Below are positions 23,930-32,655 of a DNA stretch of 64,000 nucleotides, piece after piece. The notes under the pieces are model-generated. The model worked only from the letters and a program-made list of their open reading frames with translations. It had not been told where the DNA came from and did not search any database. The DNA is from Saccharicrinis aurantiacus. Its GTDB lineage: Bacteria > Bacteroidota > Bacteroidia > Bacteroidales > Marinilabiliaceae. The stretch spans positions 1 through 64,000 of the forward strand of contig NZ_LYBV02000027.1 of the NCBI RefSeq assembly GCF_001660705.2. The letters are read 5' to 3'. The position numbers were made by a program, and so were the translations under genes. Positions within the stretch are counted from its first letter, which is position 1. The number at the start of each line of letters is the position of its first letter.

Positions 23930-24691
23930 GTGAAAATAACTTTTTTAGGAACAGGAACTTCTCAGGGGGTTCCTGTTATTGCATGTAATTGTAATACTTG
24001 TTTATCAAACGATTCAAAAGATAAGCGATTAAGGGCATCAGTGCTCATCTCGATAGGAAATAAGAATATACTTATAGATTCGGGGCCTGATTTCAGGTAC
24101 CAAATGTTGCGCGCAAAAGTACAATCTTTAGATGCGATTTTATTTACTCACGAACATAAAGATCATACAGGAGGATTAGATGATGTAAGGGCATATAATT
24201 GGGTTACCAAGCAATCAATGGATGTATATGCAGAGTCTAGAGTTTTAGAAGCTTTAAAAGTGGAGTATGCGTATTGTTTCGCACCTAATCCATATCCGGG
24301 AATTCCTAAAATCAATTTAAATACTATTACAGAAAATCCTTTTAATCTTTTAGATATTGAAGTTATACCAATCAGAGGCATGCACCTAAAGCTCCCTGTA
24401 TTGGGTTATAGAATTGGTGATTTTGCTTATTTAACCGATTTTAATTTTATATCGGAAGAGGAGAAAAAGAAGCTTACAGATCTGCAAGTATTGGTTGTAA
24501 ACGGAGTTCGTAAAGAAAAACACATATCACATTATTCTTTACCAGAAGCTATAGCGCTTATTGAGGAAATAAAACCACATAAAGGATACATTACGCATAT
24601 ATCTCATTATTTAGGATTACATGCTATTGAGAATAGGGAATTGCCTCATAACATTAGTCTTACATATGATATGCAAGAATTGGAAATATAA
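23930..24691 (+). CDS. MBL-fold metallohydrolase, PhnP-like
   Basis: A 253-residue cytoplasmic phosphodiesterase-type hydrolase. It has the opening GTGTSQGVPV, the cysteine set CNCNTC (C19, C21, C24) that binds a structural zinc in PhnP, the metal motif THEHKDH (His74, His76, Asp78, His79), and later GMHLKLPVLGYRI, YLTDFN and ISHYLGLH. PhnP cleaves cyclic ribose phosphates; the substrate of this relative is not known and no phn genes are nearby. It starts with GTG, which is unusual here, but a full-consensus promoter ends 34 nt upstream and no ATG is near. Confidence 0.85.
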   Translation: MKITFLGTGTSQGVPVIACNCNTCLSNDSKDKRLRASVLISIGNKNILIDSGPDFRYQMLRAKVQSLDAILFTHEHKDHTGGLDDVRAYNWVTKQSMDVYAESRVLEALKVEYAYCFAPNPYPGIPKINLNTITENPFNLLDIEVIPIRGMHLKLPVLGYRIGDFAYLTDFNFISEEEKKKLTDLQVLVVNGVRKEKHISHYSLPEAIALIEEIKPHKGYITHISHYLGLHAIENRELPHNISLTYDMQELEI

Positions 24692-24757
24692 ATCTGTTTT
24701 TGTGTTTTGAATTGTTAATTTAGCGGCCCCTAATTTATACGATTCTAACTTTTTTTT

Positions 24758-24765
24758 TACATTTG
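24758..24765 (+). promoter_or_regulatory. -7 box of the SLC13-type gene
   Basis: TACATTTG (TAnnTTTG). The TTG codon at 24763 that opens the longest frame lies inside this box, so translation must begin later, at the ATG 24796. Confidence 0.55.
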
Positions 24766-24795
24766 TTATCCAGCATTTTTAGCAGACATTCTTAT

Positions 24796-26574
24796 ATGCA
24801 CCATTTTGATGTAATTCTTGTATTTGTTGTAATTGTATTTATCCTAATATCGCTTTACAAAGAGTTGATGGGAGCTGCATTTACCTTTTTTATTGCAGTT
24901 GTAGTTCTTGGTATTTTTGGTGTTTTAACGCCAAGTGAGATTTTAGCAGGTTTTGCAAATGAGCAAATTGCAGTGATATTAATGTTACTTTTACTAGGTG
25001 ATGCGATTCGGCAAATCTCGGTTATTGAGATATTTTTCAATAAAATTTTTCCCCGATCAAGTGGTCAGAAGGCATTTTTAGCTAGGATAATGCTATGGAT
25101 TGGCGGTTTCTCAGCCTTTTTGAATAATACCCCATTGGTTGCAGTAATGATGCCATATGTGCATACATGGAGTAAGCGTAATAATGTATCTCCATCTAAA
25201 ATACTAATGCCTCTTTCGTATGCAGCAATATTAGGGGGCTGTGTAACCTTAATTGGTACATCAACAAACCTTATTGTAAATGGTATGGTGGTAGATCAAA
25301 CCATTTTTCCGGATATGGAACCATTACATATGTTTGATTTCTTTTGGGTTGGTTTTCCAATGTTGATTATTGGTTTCTTGTATTTATTCTTCTTTTCAGA
25401 TAAACTATTGCCTAATCGTGTGCCCATTATTGATGATGTAACAGTCTCAGATCGTAAATATCTAGTGGAAGCTTTGATTAGAAGTAAATCTAAATTAGTA
25501 GGAAAAACAATCACTGAATCTGGTTTAGGTAGTGAAAAAGGACTTTTTCTGGCCGAAGTGGTTCGTGATAATTATACATTTCAGGTAATTGATAAGGATT
25601 TCATTCTAAAGTCTGGCGATATTCTTCGTTTTGCTGGGGAATCAGAGGATATTGTTAATTTACTTTCTGATGGAAGTGGTTTAACATTGCCTAATGTAGG
25701 TATGATGACCAAATTAAAGCGGGCTGATGTTATTGAAGTTGTAATTTCGCATAACTCTACTTTGATTAGTAAAACAGTGCAAGAGGTTAATTTTAGAGGA
25801 CGATTAGATTCTTCATTGTTGGCCATTCACCGAAATGGAGAACGTATTAGTGGTAAGTTAGAAGATATTAAACTAAAGGCAGGTGATGTGCTTTTATTAT
25901 TGGCTGGCGATAACTTTACTGAGGTATCTAAGGGTAATATGGACTTTTATTTGATATCGAAAGTTAAGGAGGTTAGAAAGCCTGAACTTTATAAAATATG
26001 GACGCTTTTTGGTGGTACGCTCTTGGCTATCTTTTTATCCGCACTAAATATTATCCCATTATTTATGGGCTTAATTGTAGTTCTAATATTAATCAATTTG
26101 CTTAATGTTGTTAATGCCAAGGATCTACCTAAAAGTTTAGATTACAACTTGGCTGTAATTATAGCGCTCTCGTTGGCGTTAGGGACAGCCATGATTAAAA
26201 CAGGCGTAGCAGATATGATTGCTGATTTCTTGATAAGTATATTCTTCCCTCATGGAAACTTGGCGGTGCTTTTCGGTATTTATGCCGTTACAAGTGTGTT
26301 GGCGGCTTATATTACCAACAAGGCAGCGGTCGCAATTGTATTTCCAATATCTTTAACCGCGGCTTATAATTTAGGATTAAATCCATTGCCTTTTGCTTTA
26401 GTAGTATCCTTTGCGGCAGCGGCGAATTTCATTACGCCAATTGGCTATCAAACCAACCTGATGGTATACGGACCAGGCGGTTACTCGTTTAAAGACTTCT
26501 TCCGTTTAGGTTGGCCATTAACTATCATTTACATGATTGTTACTGTGCTGATTTTAAACTATATGTATTTATAG
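24796..26574 (+). CDS. SLC13-family anion permease with TrkA-C domains
   Basis: An inner-membrane transporter of 592 residues. Two membrane halves carry the paired signatures FLNNTPLVAVMMP and GTSTNLIV in the first, YITNKAAVAIVFP and TPIGYQTNLMVYGPGGY in the second. Between them (about residues 210-400) lie two cytoplasmic TrkA-C/RCK-C regulatory domains (KLVGKTITESGLGSEKGLFL; TLISKTVQEVNFRGRLDSSL). This layout is that of YfbS-like sodium/dicarboxylate or sulfate-type carriers. The substrate is unknown; sulfate is worth noting because two sulfatases lie 14 kb away, but there is no direct link. The start is fixed by the -7 box at 24758-24765. Confidence 0.85.
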   Translation: MHHFDVILVFVVIVFILISLYKELMGAAFTFFIAVVVLGIFGVLTPSEILAGFANEQIAVILMLLLLGDAIRQISVIEIFFNKIFPRSSGQKAFLARIMLWIGGFSAFLNNTPLVAVMMPYVHTWSKRNNVSPSKILMPLSYAAILGGCVTLIGTSTNLIVNGMVVDQTIFPDMEPLHMFDFFWVGFPMLIIGFLYLFFFSDKLLPNRVPIIDDVTVSDRKYLVEALIRSKSKLVGKTITESGLGSEKGLFLAEVVRDNYTFQVIDKDFILKSGDILRFAGESEDIVNLLSDGSGLTLPNVGMMTKLKRADVIEVVISHNSTLISKTVQEVNFRGRLDSSLLAIHRNGERISGKLEDIKLKAGDVLLLLAGDNFTEVSKGNMDFYLISKVKEVRKPELYKIWTLFGGTLLAIFLSALNIIPLFMGLIVVLILINLLNVVNAKDLPKSLDYNLAVIIALSLALGTAMIKTGVADMIADFLISIFFPHGNLAVLFGIYAVTSVLAAYITNKAAVAIVFPISLTAAYNLGLNPLPFALVVSFAAAANFITPIGYQTNLMVYGPGGYSFKDFFRLGWPLTIIYMIVTVLILNYMYL

Positions 26575-26642
26575 GATTTATTCAATTCATACTAATCGTA
26601 TTAAATTATCAATCGATTTAATTTTCCCGTTTATCTAAATGC

Positions 26643-26650
26643 TATCTTTG
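26643..26650 (+). promoter_or_regulatory. -7 box of the uvrA paralogue
   Basis: TATCTTTG matches TAnnTTTG and lies 53 bp upstream of the ATG at 26704. The -33 region has only TTTTC about 19 bp upstream. No LexA-like palindrome is recognised. Confidence 0.5.
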
Positions 26651-26703
26651 TGCAACATATAGATTTTAATGTTGTTATTCTTGTTCACAGGTAGTATAAA
26701 CAC

Positions 26704-29496
26704 ATGGTTGTAGCATCGAAGGAAATTCAAATAAAGGGAGCTAAGGTTCATAATTTAAAGGGAGTTGATATAAACATACCACGAAATAAATTTGTAGTAA
26801 TTACAGGTGTTTCGGGTAGTGGAAAGTCTTCTCTTGCATTTGATACTCTATATGCTGAGGGGCAGCGTAGGTATGTAGAAAGTTTAAGTTCTTATGCCCG
26901 CCAGTTTTTAGGGCGAATAGACAAGCCTGAAGTGGATTTTATTAAAGGAATTCCACCAGCTATTGCCATTGAGCAAAAAGTAAACACTCGCAATCCTCGT
27001 TCAACAGTCGGTACTTCAACCGAGATATATGACTATATAAAATTGCTGTTTGCCAGGATAGGTAAAACCATTTCTCCCGTTTCAGGCAAAGAAGTAAAAC
27101 GTCATTACGTTAGTGATGTGGTGAATAAAATTACTGAGTTTGAAGAAAAGACCCGTCTTTTAATTGTTGCACAAATTCTTAACCCTGAAGGGAGATCGTG
27201 TACAGAACATCTAGAGGTGCTTATGAAACAAGGCTTTGTAAGGATAGAAAAAGAGGGTGAATTTCATAAAATTGAAGATGTATTAAAGGATAAAGCATCG
27301 GAAATATCCTGTTCCGATTATAATTTGGTGATTGATAGAGCCACTGCATCCAAAGATGAGGATAATTTATCGCGACTAGCAGATTCTATTCAAACTGCTT
27401 TTTTTGAGGGTAAAGGCGAATGTATTTTAAAAGTATTTACAGAGAGTGGTATCGAAGAATTTGTATTTTCTAATAAATTTGAGTTAGATGGTATTGAGTT
27501 TGAAGAACCTTCGGAGCACATGTTCACTTTTAATAATCCTGTGGGCGCTTGTCCAAAATGTGAAGGATTTGGTAATGTTATAGGTATAGATGATGATTTG
27601 GTAATCCCCAATAAAACCTTATCTGTATTTGAAGATGCCGTGGCATGTTGGAAGGGTGAAAAGATGGGAGAGTATAAGCGCATGTTAATTGAAAGTGCTT
27701 ATAAATTCGATTTTCCGGTGCACAAACCCTATTATGAATTAAGCGAGAAGGAACAACGCTTATTATGGAAGGGAAACCAACACTTTCATGGTATTGATAC
27801 CTTCTTTAAGCATGTTGAAGAACAACAATATAAAATACAATACCGTGTAATGTTATCCCGCTATCGCGGAAAAACAAAATGTCCGGAGTGTAACGGAACT
27901 CGCCTTAAAAAAGAGTCTTCGTGGGTTAAAGTTGCTGGTAAAAGTGTTTCAGAATTGGTGCAGATGCCCATAAATGAACTTGCTGAATTGTTCAAAACAC
28001 TAAAATTAGATACGCATCAACAAAAAGTTGGACATCGTTTATTACATGAAATAAATACGCGACTAACCTTTTTGTTTGAAGTAGGTTTGGGGTATCTAAC
28101 CCTAAATAGGTTATCATCAAGTTTATCTGGAGGAGAAAGCCAGCGTATTAATTTAGCAACTTCCTTAGGAAGCACTTTGGTGGGCTCGTTATATATATTA
28201 GATGAGCCTAGTATTGGCTTGCACTCGAAGGATACAACGCTGTTGATTTCGGTTTTGCAAAAATTAAAACGAATGGGTAATACCGTAATTGTGGTTGAAC
28301 ACGATGAGGATATTATGCGTGCTGCTGACGAAATAATTGATATTGGTCCTGGTGCCGGTCGTTTAGGCGGAGAATTAATTTATCAAGGCAAGCTAGATGA
28401 AAGTACCGATGCCAACTCAAGTTTAACTTGCGAGTATTTATCAGGCACCAGAAAAATTCCTGTGCCTACATCGCGCCGCCAATGGAACAACTACCTCGAA
28501 GTAATAGGGGCGAGAGAAAATAATTTAAAGAATATTTCGTGCAAAATACCGCTTAATGTAATGAATGTGATTACGGGGGTCAGCGGTTCTGGTAAATCTA
28601 CATTGATTAAGTCGATATTGTATCCTGCCATTAAAAAACGGATCGGTGGTTATGCTGATAAAACAGGAAGCTTTGATTTATTAAAAGGTAATGTGGATCA
28701 AATAACAGAGGTGGAGTTTGTAGATCAAAACCCCATTGGCAAGTCTTCTCGCTCGAACCCGGCCACCTATTTAAAAGCCTACGATGAGATACGCAAGTTG
28801 ATGTCGGATCAGCAAGCATCAAAAATAAATAATTTTAAGGCCTCTCACTTTTCGTTTAATATTGATGGCGGACGATGTGAGGAATGCCTTGGAGAAGGAA
28901 CCATTAAAGTAGAGATGCAGTTTATGGCTGATATCATACTTACTTGCGAGAGTTGTAATGGTCATCGATTTAAGAGTACTGTTTTAGAGGTTAAATATCG
29001 CGAGAAGAATATTCACGATATATTGGAGATGACAATTGACCAAGCCATTGAATTTTTTGAAGAAGACAAGACACCTACACCCAAACGTATTGTAAGTAAA
29101 TTAAAACCTCTATCAGATGTGGGCTTGGGTTACATTAAAATGGGACAATCGTCGAGTACGCTTTCCGGAGGGGAGAGTCAGCGGGTAAAATTAGCTTCCT
29201 TTTTAGCAAAAGAAAAGAGTGATCCTACCTTATTTATTTTTGATGAGCCTACAACAGGACTTCATTTTCATGATATCAATAAATTATTGGATGCCTTTAA
29301 TGCACTCATCGCTAAAGGGCATTCGCTTGTAATAATTGAGCATAATATGGAGGTGATTAAGTCGGCTGACTGGATTATTGATCTTGGCCCTGAAGGTGGA
29401 GATAAAGGAGGGCATATAATTTACGAGGGTATTCCTGAAGATCTTATCAAAGTAAAAGAATCTTATACTGGGCAGTATTTGAGCCCTTTGTTATAA
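26704..29496 (+). CDS. uvrA: UvrA-type excinuclease ABC subunit A, paralogue with partial first zinc finger
   Basis: The damage-recognition ATPase of nucleotide excision repair, 930 residues. Both ABC units are complete: Walker A GVSGSGKSSLAFD and GVSGSGKSTLIKS, signatures SLSGGESQRINLA and TLSGGESQRVKLA. The second zinc finger is intact (CEECLGEG, then CESCNGH). In the first, the leading CxxC is missing: the region reads FELDGIEFEEPSEHMFTF, where E. coli has CPIC, and only the second pair (GACPKCEGFG) remains. The protein is also slightly shorter than standard UvrA. It is thus probably one of several UvrA paralogues known in Bacteroidota rather than the main one. It appears to be monocistronic. 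Confidence 0.85.
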   Translation: MVVASKEIQIKGAKVHNLKGVDINIPRNKFVVITGVSGSGKSSLAFDTLYAEGQRRYVESLSSYARQFLGRIDKPEVDFIKGIPPAIAIEQKVNTRNPRSTVGTSTEIYDYIKLLFARIGKTISPVSGKEVKRHYVSDVVNKITEFEEKTRLLIVAQILNPEGRSCTEHLEVLMKQGFVRIEKEGEFHKIEDVLKDKASEISCSDYNLVIDRATASKDEDNLSRLADSIQTAFFEGKGECILKVFTESGIEEFVFSNKFELDGIEFEEPSEHMFTFNNPVGACPKCEGFGNVIGIDDDLVIPNKTLSVFEDAVACWKGEKMGEYKRMLIESAYKFDFPVHKPYYELSEKEQRLLWKGNQHFHGIDTFFKHVEEQQYKIQYRVMLSRYRGKTKCPECNGTRLKKESSWVKVAGKSVSELVQMPINELAELFKTLKLDTHQQKVGHRLLHEINTRLTFLFEVGLGYLTLNRLSSSLSGGESQRINLATSLGSTLVGSLYILDEPSIGLHSKDTTLLISVLQKLKRMGNTVIVVEHDEDIMRAADEIIDIGPGAGRLGGELIYQGKLDESTDANSSLTCEYLSGTRKIPVPTSRRQWNNYLEVIGARENNLKNISCKIPLNVMNVITGVSGSGKSTLIKSILYPAIKKRIGGYADKTGSFDLLKGNVDQITEVEFVDQNPIGKSSRSNPATYLKAYDEIRKLMSDQQASKINNFKASHFSFNIDGGRCEECLGEGTIKVEMQFMADIILTCESCNGHRFKSTVLEVKYREKNIHDILEMTIDQAIEFFEEDKTPTPKRIVSKLKPLSDVGLGYIKMGQSSSTLSGGESQRVKLASFLAKEKSDPTLFIFDEPTTGLHFHDINKLLDAFNALIAKGHSLVIIEHNMEVIKSADWIIDLGPEGGDKGGHIIYEGIPEDLIKVKESYTGQYLSPLL

Positions 29497-29522
29497 TGAA
29501 TTGTTATACTTAATTTATCTAC

Positions 29523-29555
29523 ATACCTCATGATTTTTCATGGGGTATTTTTTTT
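29523..29555 (+). terminator. Terminator after uvrA
   Basis: ATACCTCATG and CATGGGGTAT pair with one G-U, followed by eight T. Confidence 0.85.
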
Positions 29556-29655
29556 AGTGCTTGATACTTACACTAGTGATTTTTATTTGCAAAAAAATAG
29601 AGTTATCTATTTGTATTTAAAGCAGAATAAATACAATTTTGTACGCTGTTAGAAG

Positions 29656-30027
29656 ATGAGACGGGATAATAAGAGATATCACAATTTTGTAATTTATGTA
29701 TTACTTGTATTAATCATTAATATGAGTGTTAATATACATGATAGTATGTTGGGTACTTCATCATCTTCTGATTCTTCAAATGAAATAGAAACTTTAGTTG
29801 AGTTATTAATGGTTAGTTATGATTCAACATGGGTTTTGCCCGATACCCCTGATGGGGCCGATGAAGATCATATTACTACAAGTAGTTTAAAAACGGCATT
29901 GTTTAGTTGTAAATTGTCATCATTGATGGGTTACTTTCCACGGTATGAATTTTTATACTTCCCCGAAGTGAATACCAATTACAATAGGTATTTAGAAAGT
30001 CCTATTCCTCCTCCACCAATAGTTTAA
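29656..30027 (+). CDS. Small membrane-anchored protein of unknown function
   Basis: I do not recognise this 123-residue protein. It has one hydrophobic segment near the N-terminus (FVIYVLLVLIINMSV, about residues 11-25) after a basic start, so it is a signal-anchor or exported protein. A serine-rich stretch (GTSSSSDSSNE) follows, and the C-terminus is striking: FPRYEFLYFPEVNTNYN followed by a proline run PIPPPPIV. It lies between uvrA and a porin gene, 137 nt upstream of the latter on the same strand, and could be co-transcribed with it. Codon use looks normal. Confidence 0.55.
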   Translation: MRRDNKRYHNFVIYVLLVLIINMSVNIHDSMLGTSSSSDSSNEIETLVELLMVSYDSTWVLPDTPDGADEDHITTSSLKTALFSCKLSSLMGYFPRYEFLYFPEVNTNYNRYLESPIPPPPIV

Positions 30028-30164
30028 TTGTAATTTACTAAGAAAACTGCTCCATATTAAATATGGGGTATTTGTATTGTTGTGTTCGTATTTTATTTAC
30101 AGAAGTATGAAGCACCTTTGTATCAATATTTCTAATTATTTACAATTTATATACTATCATTAAA

Positions 30165-31457
30165 ATGATAAAACACTTTTATATACTACTAAGCATATCC
30201 TTATTGCTACTTATAAATACAGGATTAAAGGCACAAGAACAAGCTGATACTATTCAATCAGAAAAAAAAGGAGCCATATCAGAATTAAAATATATTAAAC
30301 AAGCTGGGTTTGCGAATGCTTCTTCTAAAATATTTACTGCCGACAGACGTTTTACGGTGAGTGGGTTTGGAGAACTGAACTACGTAAACTATGAAAGCGA
30401 TATCCCTAATAAAGGGAATAAGGAAATGGAACAATTCTATACCAACTTAATGCGTTTCGGAACCTATTTTGGTTATCGAATTACCGATAAGATTGTTTTC
30501 ATGAGTGAAATTCAGGTTGAATATTTGCAAGATGGTTTTTTTCAACGCGAAGGCCATTTTGAATATAACTTAGAAGCTTCGTTTGATTTCTTACTTCATC
30601 CTATGTTTAACGTTAGGGTAGGTAATTACCCTCTAAGTTTGGGTTGGGTAAACGTAAATGAAGAGCCTATTGGTTTTTATTCGGTTAACAGACCCGAAGT
30701 GGAGCGTACTATTATTCCAACACAATGGCTTGAGCAGGGTTTTTTAATTTATGGTTCGCCATTTGCTGATGCCGAGTTTCAATTTGGAGTTACCAAAGGT
30801 TTAGATGCGCAAAACTTTACCTCAGGTACTTGGATTAGAGATGGCCGATATACTTCATGGACTGAAATTCCTCCTACGGTAGCTTACAATGGTAAATTAG
30901 GATATGGGCACGAAGATAGAAGCCTATTATCTATTGCGGGTTATTATGGCGATGCATCGAGAGGTTATGCTTTTGATAATGGCGATAAGCTAAATACCAA
31001 TTTAGGTTTAATGACTATTGTTGGAGCTCACAACATTGGTAATTTTACCCTGTTTGGTTTATATGCACATGGCTGGCTTTCAGGTACCGATCAGTTATTT
31101 GATATTAATAATGAAGTTTTGGGTTCTCAAACTCAAGGATATTATATTGAAGGTAGATATGATATTATGCCACACATTGTAAAAGGAAAAGAGTGGAAGT
31201 TACCTCTTTTTGTACGTTACGAACGTATGAATACCCATTATAAAATTGATGATGCTGTGCAAGATAAATGGGATACTTATGGTTCACATACTGCTAATGC
31301 CGATTTAAAAGATCTTGAAATTATTACAGTAGGATTAAATTTTAGACCAAAGAAAAATTGGACGTACAAAGCCAATTATCAATTTAGAGCCAATAAATAT
31401 GCAGGTTCTCCCAACGAACCTAATCAATTTGAATTAGGGTTAGGTTTTATCTTCTAA
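30165..31457 (+). CDS. Outer-membrane beta-barrel porin (OprP/OprO-like)
   Basis: A 430-residue protein with a signal peptide (cleavage after LLINTGLKA) and a barrel-like pattern of alternating strands rich in Tyr, Gly and Asn. Segments such as FGYRITDKIVFMSEIQVEYL, HPMFNVRVGNYPLSLGWVN and the final aromatic FELGLGFIF are typical of phosphate-selective porin-like and related OM channels in Bacteroidota. The closing Phe is the outer-membrane assembly signal. The solute is unknown. A near-consensus -7 box (CACCTTTG, 30113-30120) lies 45 bp upstream, and a strong terminator follows directly. Confidence 0.75.
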   Translation: MIKHFYILLSISLLLLINTGLKAQEQADTIQSEKKGAISELKYIKQAGFANASSKIFTADRRFTVSGFGELNYVNYESDIPNKGNKEMEQFYTNLMRFGTYFGYRITDKIVFMSEIQVEYLQDGFFQREGHFEYNLEASFDFLLHPMFNVRVGNYPLSLGWVNVNEEPIGFYSVNRPEVERTIIPTQWLEQGFLIYGSPFADAEFQFGVTKGLDAQNFTSGTWIRDGRYTSWTEIPPTVAYNGKLGYGHEDRSLLSIAGYYGDASRGYAFDNGDKLNTNLGLMTIVGAHNIGNFTLFGLYAHGWLSGTDQLFDINNEVLGSQTQGYYIEGRYDIMPHIVKGKEWKLPLFVRYERMNTHYKIDDAVQDKWDTYGSHTANADLKDLEIITVGLNFRPKKNWTYKANYQFRANKYAGSPNEPNQFELGLGFIF

Positions 31458-31458
31458 C

Positions 31459-31502
31459 AAAATAAGCCGTCAGAATATTTTATTTTGACGGCTTATTTTA
31501 TT
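31459..31502 (+). terminator. Terminator of the porin gene
   Basis: AATAAGCCGTCA pairs with TGACGGCTTATT, followed by TTATTTT. The right arm overlaps the first unit of the 42-bp repeat array. Confidence 0.8.
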
Positions 31503-31829
31503 TTAAATACCCTTATAAAGAATAATATTGCTGTAGCTAAATATATTCTTCCCCTTATAAACTATAATAAACCATGTGCTAAGTATATTTTTACTCTTCT
31601 TAATAAGTATGAACAACTTGCTAAGAGTATTTATACTTATGTAATTCAGGTTTACTCACTTATTAAATGTATTTTACCACTTGCCTAGTAGTTTTACCCA
31701 CCTACACATAAAAGTTTTGTGTGTTTTAACAAGATTAGTATATCAGCTAAGAGTGTTTTTATTTCGACTAACTACTATTATATAATACCTAAGTAGTTTA
31801 TTGCTTTTGCGAAAGGGCATAACAATCCC
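31494..31829 (+). repeat. Degenerate tandem array with an exact 42-bp period
   Basis: Units begin at 31494, 31536, 31578, 31620, 31662, 31704, 31746 and 31788 without drift. The GCTAAG-type head recurs at 31536, 31578, 31620, 31746 and 31788, with an A/T-rich TATTTT body, and CCCTTATAA recurs at 31510 and 31552. The unit at 31704 is the most decayed. A frame from 31494 to 31688 spells related 14-residue units (VAKYILPLINYNKP, CAKYIFTLLNKYEQ, LAKSIYTYVIQVYS), but its only start is a TTG in the terminator stem. The array fills most of the 31503-31916 gap; the rest holds nothing recognisable. Confidence 0.7.
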
Positions 31830-31916
31830 GTAAAGGGATATTTTTAGCCTTTAGAAGAGGATATTTGTTGATGTAATAGAAATTTGGTATTCAGAATATA
31901 TAGATGCGCTTATGAA

Positions 31917-32603
31917 CTAGTCTATCTTTTTAAAAGTAAGTAATTCATTGCTTTCTGCATCAAAAAGAGTGAGTTCCATACCATCTAGTTTATAGGCTTT
32001 AACTATGCTCATGGCTTGGTTAAAAGAATCAGCTATCTCAATATCACCGCACATCTTTTTAGTACCCATCATGGCACCAAATTCAATTTCAGTTTGGTTT
32101 AATTTAATTAGTTGTCCACCATATTGGTTGCAACCATCAGTTCCTAGTATTCGATGTTTTGCAATATGAATTTCTAAAATAGGTACGCTATTAGGTCTTT
32201 TAAGCTCTTGAGGATTAATTGGTGCTCCTTTAATTGAAGTAAGTAACCATATATCGTTTAATCGTAATGTTTGGTCCTGCTTTTTTTCTTCCATTTTTAA
32301 CAATGTGTACTTAATTGATGAGGCATCGGCTGGTACGTTTGAAGGATCTAGTTGTTCTTCTTTTACCTTTAGTTTATAAATATAACCAGGCTGATATTCA
32401 AAGCCTTCTATTTTACTATAAAAGTTTTGCCATGAATCTTCTTGAATTCTATCACCCTTTTGTATTAACATGCAATGCATGGGTGCAACGCCTGTACATT
32501 CCGTTTTATAACTATTAACCCAGTACGTAACTGCGTTTTTATTTTTTAAACTACCACAAGAAGAAAGTATGAATACGAGTGCGATGATTAATATATTTTT
32601 CAT
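31917..32603 (-). CDS. Lipoprotein with DUF4377 and META domains
   Basis: A 228-residue lipoprotein: signal MKNILIIALVFILSSC with Cys at residue 16. The first half (VTYWVNSYKTECTGVAPMHC, with LMIQKGD-like continuation) fits the DUF4377 pattern. The second half (IWLLTSIKGAPINPQELKRP, GTDGCNQYGG, MGTKKMCGD) is a META domain, as in HslJ. META-domain proteins of the cell envelope are linked to stress or motility, without a settled activity. It lies 52 nt after the batD stop on the same strand and may be the last gene of that long transcript. Confidence 0.8.
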   Translation of the reverse strand: MKNILIIALVFILSSCGSLKNKNAVTYWVNSYKTECTGVAPMHCMLIQKGDRIQEDSWQNFYSKIEGFEYQPGYIYKLKVKEEQLDPSNVPADASSIKYTLLKMEEKKQDQTLRLNDIWLLTSIKGAPINPQELKRPNSVPILEIHIAKHRILGTDGCNQYGGQLIKLNQTEIEFGAMMGTKKMCGDIEIADSFNQAMSIVKAYKLDGMELTLFDAESNELLTFKKID

Positions 32604-32655
32604 AATAATTTGCTTAAATGTTATTCAGTAAAGGTAGTAAGATAAAGTAAGTTTA

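Noticed and set aside
31485-31688. Open frame of 67 codons over the 42-bp repeats as a real gene
   Set aside because: Its only start is a TTG inside the porin terminator stem with no ribosome site; the repeat explains the periodic peptide.
31494-31829. CRISPR array
   Set aside because: The 42-bp units have no invariant repeat and variable spacer division, and no cas genes are present.
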